From positions 168,873,139-168,937,138 of the forward strand of contig NC_044977.1 of NCBI RefSeq assembly GCF_008728515.1: a DNA stretch of 64,000 nucleotides, given 5' to 3'. The notes under the pieces are model-generated. The model saw only the letters and a program-made list of their open reading frames with translations. It did no database searches and was not told the DNA's origin. A program made the translations under genes and the position numbers. Shown piece by piece: positions 33,453-44,625 of this stretch (position 1 is the first letter of the stretch; each line of letters opens with the position of its first letter). The stretch comes from Papio anubis. Lineage: Eukaryota > Chordata > Mammalia > Primates > Cercopithecidae.

Positions 33453-34730
33453 ACATAAGGTCTACATGGTAATATAAGAAAACATTATACTGGGGCAGCA
33501 GGCAGAAAAGGGGCATTAAGCTTCTTGTGGAAACATAAAATTCTAAAAACTACAGCACACTATACCAACCCCTGCAGAGAAACTTTTGAATTTTTGCTGT
33601 AACATACCACTGGGATGCTGAATGTATTTCTACTAGCTAAGAGAAAAAGGAACAGAAAGCCAATAAAGAACTTATTGCCTATCATCTGTGCATTCTGGAT
33701 AGACAATTCTCCATAACTTTGATGGCATACTTATGGATGCTTAAACAGATGGCAACATGAGTCAATTTCCTTTAGACTCATCAAAAGTAAAGGAATATAA
33801 TCATTGCTTATTTATTAGGACAATTCTAGTTGCTATAATGCAAAAAGCATGATAAATAAAACACAACAATTGTTAATTATTTGCTTATAGTAAGTTCCAA
33901 AATGGGAAAGACTGTGATAGAGAAAAGCCTCTGGTTTTTGAGATATACCCTGTAACCCTAGTAAGAATATTCAATTCCCAGCCCCTGTGGCTGTCTCATC
34001 ATACTGACTTTGTCCTACAAAGGGGTTGCATCCTTAGAAAATTCCTGTCAGGGCATGAAGTGGAAAGTCCCACCATTGTGCTATTTTTATTTTCAGCAGG
34101 GCCACAATATTCTGACATATTATAATGTATCTTCCTGGTAATCCAGAAAAAGCACTCAATCTCAAAAGGGAACAAAAGTCACTCTGGACCAGAGATGATA
34201 ATCAGAACATTTAAAAATTGGCCCAACATGAGCTCTGAGCACAATTCAGATGTCACACAATTAAAAATGAGGCTAATCACAATCCTGAACCCGTTCATAT
34301 CAACCGACAGTAACCCTGCTCTCTTTTCACACCTGGGGAGGATGCAGAAAGCCTCCAGGTACTTGGGAGTTCAGATTACAGAATTGTGTCTGGAATCTGA
34401 GGATGGGTTTCTGATGTAAGGTAGAAAACCAGTCATATCAACCAGGCTCAACTGTAATCATTGTTCAGTTCCTTTAAGCCAAAAGCCCTACCAGCCCCTA
34501 GTTCCTGAGGGAAATTTGAGTGGGAACATGGCTGAATCTGGGAGCTTCCTGTTCAGGGAATATGTATCTGTTCCTGCAAGAACCTCTGCAGAGTTCAGCA
34601 TTTTGATAGGGAAGGAATGAGAGCTTATTCTATGTAGCAGAACTTCATAAATACTGTTGGTGTCAGAATTGATTTACCTCGCATCTGGCATCAAGGAAAA
34701 TGGACTCCTACACAGGCCCACCTTGTTTAG
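33453..34730. other. Unassigned sequence
   Basis: No gene signature. The 74-codon frame at 34195-34419 has no recognisable domain. It may belong to the same old retroviral remnant suspected at 34737-35367. Confidence 0.25.
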
Positions 34731-34736
34731 CAGATG

Positions 34737-35367
34737 GAAATCAGGACCATGGGGAGCCATGCCCAAGAAAATAATGTAAGTGTTTCAGTAAAAATTTTCT
34801 GTCCCTTTCCCATTCCCCCATGAAAAGATTTCTCTGAAATAACAGTGGTGAGAGAGTATGTCAGGAGTCATGCTTCAAGCCCAAGTTGTGCTATCCTGGA
34901 GTAAACAAGATCAGCGCTCCACCTGGATCCCCTAGGGTCTCTATTACATCATTTTCACGCACACTCACCCGCAGATTTGGGATGCTTTCAACAGAAAGGG
35001 ACTTTGGAGGAGGAGGACTGCCTTCAGGTCACTGGAGCCACTTTGCCTCCAGACACAGAGAGTTGGAAGTGCTTGGGACTTTATGTTCACATGGATCAGC
35101 CATTAGTCAATGACTAACATGTATGAGTGCCCAGCTCCCTTGCCTTGGTTTGTGACAACTCCGAGGTGTATCCTATACCCAGCATTCCACCAAAGGATCA
35201 AGGCGAAGCTACCCTCCATGGAATTTTGCCTGAGACCTCACTCTTCTTTAGCTTCTTCATCTGTCCCCAACCCCCATCCTTTTCTAGGTTATCTTGAACA
35301 CTTATGTAATGAATCAGTTGCACACAAACCTCATCCCAGAATCTGTTTCTAGGGAACCTAACCTAAC
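34737..35367 (+). repeat. Candidate ancient ERVL/MLT2-like LTR
   Basis: The end CCCAGAATCTGTTTCTAGGGAACCTAACCTAACA matches the usual ending of ERVL-type LTRs, CAGAATCTGCTTCTGGGGAACCCAACCTA. The upstream TGTAATGAATCAGTTGCACAC also fits. The 5' boundary is a guess. The two frames at 34886-35352 are not supported as genes. Confidence 0.35.
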
Positions 35368-35402
35368 ATGCTGGGATGCAAAAGGCAACTTTGGCCATAA
35401 GG

Positions 35403-35459
35403 GAGGTATCTAATATTCATAGGTTCAACAAGAGGTATCTAATATTCGTAGGTTCAAGA
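35403..35459. repeat. Two-copy 29-base tandem duplication
   Basis: GAGGTATCTAATATTC(A/G)TAGG then TTCAA is repeated with period 29 and one clear substitution between copies. Too short to be an array. Confidence 0.9.
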
Positions 35460-36900
35460 TGAGAAATTCATGGCATTTTTGAGAAGTCACTAGTTAGGTA
35501 TTTTCTGTTCCTTGAAAACATAATGAAAACTAATTAGAATTTTTTTATAAGAAGAAAAATGATACATATGTTTTAAAGCCATAAGAATCGTACTCTTTTG
35601 GCCTGGATTCTTGTATTCTTTCTCTTCCCCTAAATTATCCGGCAAATAAGAAACTTTCCACTTGAAGATAAAACCAAGATAAATGTGTCTCCTTCAGTTT
35701 CTAATGAATAGAACTGAGAAGCTGCACAAGATAAATATAAGCTCCAATGAGGCCTTTAAGCAAGTATACTTAATTAGCTAGGTTAACAGAGGGAAGAAAG
35801 GTCATAGATAATCCAAATCAGTATGTTATTCAAAAATAATTTATAATTGCTTTATTTAAACAGGTTTATTTTTCTATTTGTCTTGCTTTATGCAAATATC
35901 CAGGTAAGATTTCCTTCCCTAAGCACATATTAGCTAGGGCCAAGAAAACAGCCAGAAACCACAATAAATAGTGAAGGTCCCAGGATATAGTTTGCCATAG
36001 TGAGTGCAGGAAGCAGATTTGCTTCATGTAGATTATCGAGAATTGAATGTAAGTAAACACCATAAATGACAACATTTCTCATTAGATTCAACGTTGGTAA
36101 GAATTATTTCACTCAGAACTCCAGGAACAGAGAAATGACTTAGTGACTGAATACCTAATAATTTTCTTTCCTATAAGGAACTGCTAAGAACAGAAGCAGT
36201 AATTTCCAGAGACGAGCTTTATTTTTACTCTATAAAAAAGTTTTAATAGATAGTACTAGGTTACAAATAAAAAGTCTGAGTTATGTATTGCATGGGTGTT
36301 AAAATATTGTTAGCTATTTTTAAAATGTTAATGTGTGGATTAGTTATTTTATCTATTTAGATGGCATTTTCCTACGACAGAGTACTGAAATTGAAAGTAG
36401 ATTCTCAATAGTAGATATTGTCAAAGATTGTCACTTTTAAATTCAATTATAAGAATAGAAAACTGTTTCAGAAACTAATTGATTTGGGATATTTAATTAC
36501 TAATAAAAGAACCTTTGGAGGGATGTAGGCTACCAAAAGGACAGAGTTGACTGAGTCATGTTAATTTTGACAAATTTATACAAGCAACATCTTGCAGTAC
36601 TCCACAGTTAGGAAACAAACTTGAGACAAACTTGAAAAGCTAAAAAATAAACTTCAGAAAAAAAGATGCAGTGAGAGATTTTGAGTGAGAATTATTAATA
36701 AATCACTTTCTATTACAAAAATAAACAAAAAGCATCTGTGTTTTTAGCTTATAAACTTTAATTGGTTAGGGCATGCCAGTGAATATTAAAGAAGAGAATG
36801 TACTTGTATTTATTAAGTGGGGTATCATTTCACAATGCTCACCTCTTTGTGGAAAGTCTAATACCATTGACCATGGCACAGAGAAAACAGCCTTGAGCAA
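35460..36900. other. No assignable gene or repeat
   Basis: AT-rich sequence; the frames at 35866-36075 (antisense) and 36773-37009 (sense) lack protein signatures. Confidence 0.35.
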
Positions 36901-36904
36901 GGTG

Positions 36905-37035
36905 GGATCATATAAAAGGATACATAGAATCACCTGTGGAGATTTTTTAATTTATCTGCCACTACCCCAGGATTCCAGGATTCTGAATCAGCCCCTCATC
37001 TCAGAGTGAGAATCATGTTCTAGAGGTCCCAGTAT
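36905..37035. mobile_element. MER5A-like hAT fragment, tentative
   Basis: ATAGAATCACCTGTGGAGATTTTTTAATTTA followed by CCCCAGGATTCCAGGATTCTGAATCAG recalls MER5A (AATCACCTGGGGAGC...GATTCTGATTCAG). Short and degenerate. Confidence 0.4.
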
Positions 37036-37149
37036 AACTGAGAGTGGTGTGGTATATTGGACATACTAGATGGGCAAAAGATTGAGGAAGAAAGAAGCAC
37101 ACACATTAGAATTGTTAGCCCTTGAGACTGGGATTATACAGGAAAGTAT

Positions 37150-37265
37150 TCAATGTGAGTCAAACCTTGAGCACCTGCCATGTTCCAGGCATTCTTCAAG
37201 GTGCTGGAATCCAAGTGCTGAACAAGAGGGAAAAGATCCTTGCTCTCCTGAAAGTTGTACAGTAC
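37150..37265 (-). repeat. L2 3'-end fragment (antisense)
   Basis: GAGCACCTGCCATGTTCCAGGCATTCTTCAAGGTGCTGG then AAGTGCTGAACAAGAG and GATCCTTGCTCTCCTG are the antisense of the L2 3' end (CCAGGCACTGTTCTAGGTGCTGG, AACAAAACAGACA, ATCCCTGCCCTC). Confidence 0.65.
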
Positions 37266-37284
37266 ATTTTTAAAATTAAATTTT

Positions 37285-37450
37285 TATCAAATTCATATAC
37301 TACTTATATATGCCAGGGACCGATCTATAAAAGTAATACTTTAATCCTTGTAACAACTTTATTAGGTAGAGAGTCTAAATGTTCCCATTCTACAGATGAG
37401 GGACCTGAATCAAAACAAGTAATGTCAGAGGCAGGATCAAAACAGAAGCC
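37285..37450 (-). repeat. MIR SINE (antisense)
   Basis: ATGCCAGGGACCGATC, TTAATCCTTGTAACAACTTTATTAGGTAG, CCATTCTACAGATGAGGGACC and GTCAGAGGCAGGATC follow the antisense MIR core. Confidence 0.65.
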
Positions 37451-37616
37451 GCATTTTTCCTGATTTTTGCTTTTAACTGCTATGTTATGCTTCTACTGGA
37501 AGTAGCATCTGACACATAAGTTAACAAGAAAATGTCCTATTTATATTAGCTACAAAGGAAAAGAACAATCTGCTCTGTCTCAGCAAGGGTTCAATCAGAG
37601 AAGTAGAATCAATGAG

Positions 37617-37750
37617 ATACATATATATATATATATATGCTGTTACATATATATGCTGATATATATATACATATGCTGATATATATACACATATGCTGAG
37701 ATATATATATATCTCACACATATGCTGTTTTATATATATATATGCTGTTG
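37617..37750. repeat. AT-rich minisatellite with ATGCTG units
   Basis: Six ATGCTG motifs separated by (TA)n or TATACA runs of 12-30 bases. Unit lengths vary, so it looks like a (TA)n tract seeded with ATGCTG interruptions. Likely unstable; the antisense 88-codon frame through it is an artefact of composition. Confidence 0.92.
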
Positions 37751-37759
37751 CCATGTCTG

Positions 37760-38120
37760 AGGCTGAAGCTTGAAGTCTACATGGCAAGTAGGCAGGAAAG
37801 GAAGATTAAGAGAAGTTTAGTGTCCTACAAGGGCAGAATGAAATGTGTGTCAATTTTTGTTTCCTCTGACCTTGGTGACAAGAGAATATTGTAAAAGCTA
37901 GAACCTTCTTCATAGAGACAAAACGCATGCACTGGCTCATTTGCTGCTTCACACCAAGGAAGCGAGTCAGTAGATCAGCAACAGCAACATGTGCTTGCTG
38001 CAAAATGACTGCAATCTCCCTTCCACAGTCCAGCTCTGGAGATAGAATCTCCCTTGTAGCCCTCCTTAACCAGAAACTACTAGAAAGGGAATTCTGGGAA
38101 ATATAGTTCAACCTAGCCAA
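37760..38120. repeat. Possible medium-reiteration repeat
   Basis: TTTGCTGCTTCACACCAAGGAAGC, AGTCAGTAGATCAGCAACAGCAAC, CAGCTCTGGAGATAGAATCTCCC and GGGAATTCTGGGAAATATAGTTC look like a conserved interspersed segment I have seen in primate sequence, but I cannot assign a family. The 104-codon antisense frame has no domain. Confidence 0.35.
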
Positions 38121-38544
38121 GTTAATACATCACAAAGTCATTGCATATGCACTGAAAGGGAATTGTAGGGTAGGCTTTGGCAAAGACAATGGTAAAACCA
38201 TTCCCTGACCTTAGATAATTTAGAATAAGCCGAGGGAAATAACCATTAAAGGAGTGATAACAAGTATGATGAATGTCAGAAAAGAGGGCCATAAAGTCTG
38301 CTGCAAAAACTTGCAACTAGGAGAATTAGGAGGTCAACAGAGGAGTCGTCTCTGAAGAGATGACTTTTCCATTAAAACTTGAGAATTGATTAGTAATTAG
38401 CCATTGGCAGTAGAGATTGGAGTGAGCGGTGTGAGGGCATTTTTCAGGTGTAGAAGATGTGAAAAGTTCAAGGACAAGAAGAGTATGGCTGGAAGCATAG
38501 TCTGAAAGGAAGATCAGACCTGAAAAGTAGGTGAGTAGCAACAT
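38121..38544. other. No assignable gene or repeat
   Basis: Nothing recognised; short antisense frames only. Confidence 0.35.
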
Positions 38545-39105
38545 TCTACGAATATATACTGCAATTTCACTTCTGTATATATACCTAAAAGAATTGAAAG
38601 CAGAGTCTCAAAAAGGTATTTGTATATTATATTCATTCAGCCTCATTCATAATGGTCAAAAATGAAATCAACCCAATTACCCATCAGTGGATGAATGGGT
38701 AAACAAAATGTGGTATATACATACAACGGAATATTAGTCTGCCTTGTAAAGGAATTCTGTAACATGTTACAACTTGGATAAACCTTGAAGACATGATGCT
38801 AAGTGAAATAAGTCAGATACAAAAGGGCAAATCATTCCCCTTATAAGGTACCTAGAGTAGGCAAATTCATAAAGATGGAAGATAGAACAGTGATTACCAA
38901 GACATTAGAGGACAGAGATTGGGAGTTAGTGTTTAATAGGTACACAGTTTCAGTTAGGAACAGTGAAAAAGTTCTGGAGATGTATGATGGTGATAGTTGC
39001 ACAACAATGTAAATATACTTAATGACACAGAATTGTATACTTTAAAGTGGCTAAAGTGGTAAATTTTATTATATATATATTTTACAATAAAAAACTTTTA
39101 AGATG
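38545..39105 (+). mobile_element. L1M-type ORF2 end and 3' UTR
   Basis: CCCATCAGTGGATGAATGGG, AACAAAATGTGGTATATACATACAACGGAATATTAG, GAAATAAGTCAGATAC, then the 3' UTR motifs GGTACACAGTTTCAG, AAAAAGTTCTGGAGATG and ATAGTTGCACAACAATG, ending TTTTACAATAAAAAAC. 5'-truncated sense element. Confidence 0.9.
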
Positions 39106-39261
39106 TGTGTCCTTAAGGGAATTTGCTTCTAAAACAAATTAAAAATCATTAGCATGTGCCAGTTTCTATATCTGTAACGTGCAGAGGGAAAAATCGTTTT
39201 CTAAGTTAACCTGTCATTCAGAACAGTTGAAATAAACACATGGAGATTTGTCAAATTACAG

Positions 39262-39515
39262 CTAGCTAGGAAGAATAAGTTCTAGTGTTCTGTAACATTG
39301 TAGGGTGAATTTAGTTAATAATTTGTTGTATATTTTCAAATAGCTAGAAGAGAAGGTTTTGAATGTTCAACACACAAAAAAAAAAATGTTCAAAGTGATA
39401 GATACACTAATTACTCTAATTTGATCATTACGCATTGTATACATGACTGGAAATATCATATTATACCTCATAAATATGCACAATTATGTGTCAAATATAA
39501 AATTTATAAAGAAAT
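39262..39515 (+). mobile_element. L1MA/L1MB-type 3' UTR fragment
   Basis: TTCTGTAACATTGTAGGGTG, TTAATAATTTGTTGTATATTTTC, AAATAGCTAGAAGAGAAGG, GTTCAAAGTGATAGATACAC and TCATAAATATGCACAATTATG match the L1MA-class 3' UTR. It follows the L1M 3' end at 38545-39105. Confidence 0.85.
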
Positions 39516-39949
39516 TACACCAGATAGAGTTAAACAAGCAAAGCCTTCAGACAAGACTATTGCAAGAGAATGAACTCAACTCTGCTGAAACAAAAAGCAG
39601 GCGAACTTTCTAAGCACTGGGATGAGCTAGTGGAAGAAAACTGCAGGATGTCAGTAGGGAAGTTGGTCAATTTTATTAGACCATATGTATTTTCTAATTA
39701 TTGCTTATAAAAGTTATGCTCCTACCCTCTCCACAGAAACTGGGAGACAGAGTATACTTGATGAGTACATTTGATGTTGATGACTACATTTCAGAAGATG
39801 GCCCCCAACTTGATGAGTACATTGCAGAGGGATGGCTCCCAAGTCCTTTAGAAAGACATTCCTGAGTTATGAAACCGGCAAGAGCCTGGGAGAAGATTTA
39901 CATCTCAAAGGGCAGAAAAAGAACTTTCAATTACAACTTTTCTCAAGAA

Positions 39950-40285
39950 TGTTCTAAGAAAAGGAAAATAAAAAAAATCTTAGTTTAAATTTAATCAAGT
40001 TTGAGGAACAACAAAAAAATGATTCGTCAATCAGGCAGTCCTCAGAACCAGAACAGGTTCTGCGAACTCTGGTCAACAATGTGACAAGGCAGCATTTATA
40101 GAAAATGTAAGTGAAGTATAGAGACAACTTACGTGATTACAGTTTAATTGGTTGATTGGTTACAGAACCTCCCGCAATTACTTAAAGGTCAGCAACTGTG
40201 ACTGAACCTCATATTGGTTTTGTCTGTGGGGCCTCGTGTAGGAGCTTAATCCAAATCACTAGCCTTCTATAAATTTTGTTTAACA
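39950..40285 (-). repeat. 3' LTR of the class I ERV
   Basis: In element sense it starts TGTTAAACAAAATTTATAG and contains GAGGCCCCACAGACAAAACC, AACCAATCAACCAATTAAAC and AGAACCTGTTCTGG. The outer edge near 39950 is A-rich and uncertain. The left flank outside is unassigned. Confidence 0.72.
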
Positions 40286-40913
40286 ATTCTCTTTTGGTCA
40301 AGCTCTCATCTCTACAACCTTCTTATCCTCTCAGCTACTTGTCCTACACATTCCCTTCCTCTCACTCTGGAACTGCACTCCAGGACAAAAACTACTCTCC
40401 TTTTCCCCTAACAAGAACACATCCTTTATGTGAGCTTCATTTACCAAAGTTACATCCCAGCCTCCTCACATAAGGAGTTATTTCCCTTATTATCACTATT
40501 CTCAATTGCCGTATGTTGATTAGAATTTCTAACTCTCAGGAGCCTCAACTTCCAGTGAAAACCTAAGAAGTAAGCAATTTTGAAATGTTTCATATCAGCA
40601 TTTGGTAGGTGAGCACCATTTTATGATTGTTAGAAACACGTTTCCTCATAACACAATTTCCATGTTTGTTTACAGACCCATATTTAGTTTCTCTATGCTG
40701 TATAAAAACAAGATGCCAAAATACACATATTTTAAACTTATATTCAGCAGTTCATGTCTTAGTATTTTAATTTACTTAAAAATGACCCCCAAATTTTATA
40801 AATATCTGTTACTTAAAAAACACATTATTGATAGCTTCTTGGCTACCATTACAGCATTAGTTTTCCTATGCAGAAAAGCTATTCAACCAGAAACATAGAC
40901 CAGTACAAGAACA
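40286..40913 (-). other. ERV internal 3' part, unassigned
   Basis: Lies between the 3' LTR and the Tigger. It begins next to the LTR with the purine tract (given strand ATTCTCTTTTGG). It is in the position of env but shows no readable frame above 98 codons. Confidence 0.4.
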
Positions 40914-40915
40914 TA

Positions 40916-41232
40916 CAGTAGCCCCGCCCCATTGTCTGTGGGGGATGTTTCAAGACCCACAAAGGATGTCTGAAACCATGGGTAGTATTAAATCCTACAC
41001 GTACTATGTTTTTTCCTATATATACCTATGACAAAGTTTAACTTATAGATTAGGTATCATAAGAGATTAACAACAGTGAAATAGAACAATTACAACAATA
41101 TACTGCAGTGAAAGCTATGTGAATGTGGTCTCTCAAAATATTGTAGTATGTATTCACCTATTCTTGGACCTCTGTTGACTGTAGGTAACTGAAACCACAG
41201 AAAGCAAGACTGTAGATAAGGGAGCACTATTG
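40916..41232. mobile_element. Tigger-family non-autonomous DNA transposon
   Basis: Terminal inverted repeats CAGTAGCCCC...TGTCTGTGGGGG and GATAAGGGAGCACTATTG, flanked by TA on both sides (40914-40915, 41233-41234). The interior has TATGTTTTTTCCTATATATACC, AGAGATTAACAACAGTG and AGCTATGTGAATGTGGTCTC. It appears to have inserted into the ERV. Confidence 0.82.
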
Positions 41233-41235
41233 TAT

Positions 41236-41689
41236 TCGTATCCTGTTTAATGTGGCAATTGAATGAAATCCCACTGTTAATGTTGAAATGATCCTTCAGG
41301 TAGCAGAAAGGTTGTCTTCCAAGGCTTATGGGTTTGGCAAACCAAATGTTGGGCACAAACTATTTTAGCAATTTTAATTTGTCACCCCACCAATTTTTTT
41401 TATAATTTGGATAATTTTGCCTATTACATGAGTTGTAGAGTGCAAAGCTCTTAACAACGGAAGCTTCAAGGACTCAGGGAGGACCAGGTGGCCATCCAGG
41501 CACTGCATGAGTCCATGCTTATGCTGAATTTACATTCTTTCAGATACCAATTTTGTTTCTCCAAATCCAAGACATTGCATTATTTATCACATAGATCATC
41601 ATAAACATTGACTTGGATCAATCATATAGGTATCACTCTAATTGCACATCCTAACCATTCAGCACTAGCTGATTTAGCATTTTCTTTAC
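41236..41689 (-). other. ERV internal part of unclear identity
   Basis: Between the Tigger and the RRBP1-derived segment. An antisense frame reaches 88 codons (41090-41356) with no domain I can name. It is presumed retroviral from position only. Confidence 0.3.
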
Positions 41690-42375
41690 AGTTATGGGCT
41701 TCACCCTTGGATGCATCTGGCCAAGACTGAGATTCTGTCTAAAGTTTCCTCAACCCTGCCACCTCTTTGGTGTAGTTCTGGCCCTCAGTGCTGCACCTTC
41801 CATGTGCTTCTCCAGCTTAGCCTCCAGATGCTAGTTGCGTTCCCTCACCTGATCTGAATTTTTATGTTCCCCTTTTAGCTTCTCTACAATATCTTTGAGA
41901 TGTTTCACTATGACCTGGGACTTCTAGGACTCCTCCTCTGTTGGCCTTCCACATGTACTCCTCCTGTCACGTAGCCTCTGACTTCATCAGCTCCTTGCTG
42001 AGCTCCTGCCAGAGCTTGGCCAGCTCCACATTCTGTTTGCTCCCCACATGGCTCATAGCTTGGTTCGAGGCATCCCTCAGGATGGAGTTCTCCAGCTGCC
42101 CCTGAAGAGTCCAGATATTGCCCTACATTTGGGGCACCTCCTTCACATGCTCCCAGTAGCTGGCCTACATGGTCACTTCTAGGCGATGAGCTGCTTTATC
42201 ACCTTGGCCTCCCAGACTGCTGTCTTGACATTTTTCACCGACGTCTCCTTCTGAGTTCCCTCAGTTTGCTCTTGGGGACAGACACATCTTCCTGCTCCAT
42301 GAATAGCAGCTTTTACTTCTCTTCCATCTGGCATTTTTAGAATTGCCACCATATTGCCTTCTGAGCGGGAAAGTA
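41690..42375 (-). pseudogene. RRBP1: RRBP1-derived segment (captured or retroposed)
   Basis: The antisense strand reads, across several frames, as pieces of the coiled-coil of ribosome-binding protein 1, the ER-membrane p180 protein. Visible matches are VAILK, EQEDVSVPKSKLREL, WEAKVIKQLIA, SYWEHVKEVPQM, NVELAKLWQELSKELMKSEA, then VKHLKDIVEKLKGEHKNSD, LEAKLEKHMEG and NYTKEVAG. The normal protein reads AKSKLREL, ASYREHVKEV, AELAKLRQELSK and VKHLEEIVEKLKGE at these points. No introns are present. About 1 kb of cDNA is missing near 41930, and 13 codons are missing between QLEN and SILRD. Stops and frameshifts abolish coding. There is no poly(A) at the 3' side (41690), unlike an ordinary processed pseudogene. 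It has the same orientation as the surrounding ERV. Confidence 0.9.
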
Positions 42376-42692
42376 GTTCAATTTGATCTAAAAGGAGGAG
42401 GCTTATTGGTAGACTGGCATAAAAAATAAAAAATCTCTGTTCCTGTGTCTTGTTTGTTTGCCATAAAGGCAGACATATTGGGGTAAAGACTTTTTAGTCT
42501 AGATCTTTTGGTTGTAGAATAAAATAAGGAAATAAGGATGAAAAAGTCTCTTTGGTCTAGTCCCTGCAATAGTTGTAATTGGAGGGAAATAAGTTTGTTA
42601 GCTATTCATGTTTTTTCTTATTTTAAAGTCCTCTCAAAGTGTTCAGCTAAAGCTACCAATTCAGCTATATTTATAACTTCCCATCCAGTTTG
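42376..42692 (-). other. ERV internal part between gag and the RRBP1 segment
   Basis: Antisense frames of 63 codons; by position this would be the end of gag or the protease region, but I cannot see the nucleocapsid zinc knuckle clearly. The exact border with RRBP1 sequence is uncertain by a few tens of bases. Confidence 0.3.
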
Positions 42693-43028
42693 TTTTTTGT
42701 TGTTTGTTTTTTTGTTTGTTTGTTTGTTTTTGAGATAGAGTCTCATTCTGTTGCCCAGGCAGTAGTGCAGTGATGCAATTTTGCAATTTGGGCTCACCAC
42801 AACCTCCACCTCAAGGGTTCAAGTGTTCAAGTGATTCTCCTGTCTCAGCCTCCCAACTAGCTGGGATTACGGGTGCCCGCAGCCACACCCAGCTAATTTT
42901 TGTATTTTTAATAGAGATGCAGTTTCAGAATGTTGGCCCGGCTGGTCTTGAACACCTGACCTCAAGTGATCCACCCTCCTTAGCCTCCCAAAGTGCTGGG
43001 ATTACAGGCATGAGCCACTGCTCCCAGC
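42693..43028 (-). mobile_element. AluS-type SINE
   Basis: Antisense Alu with a (TTTG)n-type tail at 42693-42731, GAGATAGAGTCTCATTCTG, and both monomers ending GAGCCACTGCTCCCAGCC. CCAGTTT occurs just before the tail and again after the element as a short target-site duplication. It interrupts the ERV internal region. Confidence 0.93.
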
Positions 43029-43179
43029 CAGTTTATGTTTCTTAATCAGACTGCTAAGTTTAGGACAAAGTTTGTTTATAAATAAAGCAGTTAATGCCAT
43101 TTCAGTCTCTCAAGGAAATACTCCCTTATATTTTAAACACAGAATATTTTACAAATGTTGTTTCTAAATGACCTCCATA

Positions 43180-43850
43180 ATCTAAAACCAGTTCATCTTT
43201 CTCCTGCTTGCAAGAATATGTGTTGGTCCAATCAGTTTTCTGTAGAAAAACCTTAAGGATTGAATTTAAATGGTATTTAGTGACTCTTCCAGCTCATTTC
43301 ATTCCTTCTCATGAGGAAGAAGGAGTCTTTAATATCTTGCTCAAGTTCTTTCCATTCTACTGCTGCCATTCATTTACAAGCTTCACCAAGTCCAAATATC
43401 ATGTGAATAAATTGGTAATCATCAGGGTGTCCTGATGGTAAATTCCTGTGAAAATTCTAAATTCCTTTGTAAACTTTTGAGGATTTACTTCTGGGTTAGC
43501 AAAGTCTCTTATGATGGCTCTAAGCTCAGCCTTAGACCATGGAGTAAAGTGGTTATGGCAGGTGAGCCTGGTTGTTCAAATGGTCTCACTTTATAAGGTA
43601 TTTGCTGAACTTCCCCTTTTGATTATGCTCAAGATGAAAAAAAGGTAATTGAGCAAAAATATTAGAGGAATCAGGGTATTGGGATAATGATGGATAAGGA
43701 GACGGAGCAGTCAGGGTTAATTCAGTCAGAGTACACTCCTTCTTTATCATGTCCTCTATTAGTTGTTTAAACTTTTCATTTGCCTTCTGTAAAGAATTAT
43801 TTAGAGGCAAATTTTGATTCATTTAATCTGTTAGATACCTCTACGTATCA
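43180..43850 (-). pseudogene. ERV gag remnant
   Basis: Antisense translation around 43430-43540 has a stretch with a WSKAELR-like start, a FANPEVNPQKF-like motif and a following FRIF segment. This resembles the capsid part of gag in class I (gammaretrovirus-like) endogenous retroviruses. Several stops and frame changes interrupt it, so it is not functional. It sits between the leader next to the 5' LTR and the Alu. Confidence 0.65.
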
Positions 43851-44012
43851 ATTTAAAACTGTATTCCATGTTTTTGATCCTTCTTTTTCTAATGTGCCCT
43901 GCAAATAATTTTATCCAACTTAAAACTTCCTCATTATAGCCACTTTAATTCTAAATTATCTCTAGTAAGGTCAACCCATTCTTGTAAAAATGCACATGTA
44001 TTGAGTCCTTTT

Positions 44013-44199
44013 GTTTTTTTCTTTTTTTTTTTTTTTTTTTTTTGAGACAGGATCTGACTTCTGTCACTCAGGCTAGAGTGCAGTGAAATAAACATTGCTC
44101 ACTGCAGCCTGCAGCCTTGACCTCCTGGGCTCAAGTGACCCTCCAGCCTCAGCCTCCCAAAGTGCTGAGATTACAGATGTAAGCCATAGTGCCCAGCCC
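44013..44199 (-). mobile_element. Old Alu (AluJ-like) with internal deletion
   Basis: A T run and GAGACAGGATCTGACTTCTGTC begin the right monomer in antisense, but CAGCCTCAGCCTCCC passes straight into AAAGTGCTGAGATTACAG, which belongs to the left-monomer end. The centre is therefore lost, probably by recombination between the shared CCTCAGCCTCCC/CGGCCTCCC segments. Lies in the ERV leader. Confidence 0.85.
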
Positions 44200-44625
44200 C
44201 TGGGTTCATATTTCTTACACATGAAATTGGCTAGAGTTCCAGATAAATGAGTTCTAAGCTCCTTGAATTGAAATAAACCCATTACCAAACCCACTACTTT
44301 AAAAATCTACCTTGACTCCAATCCAGCTGGACCCAGTCCAGTTGCTGTCTGACTCAGTCAGACACCCAAGGTCTTCCTGGAGGACCCCATCCTGTTTCTG
44401 TTGCCACTGCTGATGCTAGTTCAGATCTAATTGCTCAGGTAAGCCAAGAGAGTTCAGAACACAAATTAGTGGAAGTTGAAACCTGAGCAAGAACTCACCC
44501 ACAATCTTCAGTTGCCAAGAGAGATCAATAGACACAATGGACCCCTGCGGGTACTTTCGTTTGCTCACCCAGGCTCTCTAGGGGTTGTTGGAGCTCTCAT
44601 CTGGATCCTACCAACTATGCCAATC

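Noticed and set aside
37521..37787. 88-codon Y- and I-rich antisense frame
   Set aside because: Arises from the (TA)n/ATGCTG minisatellite.
41690..42375. Functional RRBP1-like gene
   Set aside because: Matches to RRBP1 are spread over several frames with stops, and about 1 kb of coding sequence is missing.
42770..43045. 91-codon frame with FVFLIEMQFQNVGPAGLEHL
   Set aside because: Typical translation of an antisense Alu, not a gene.
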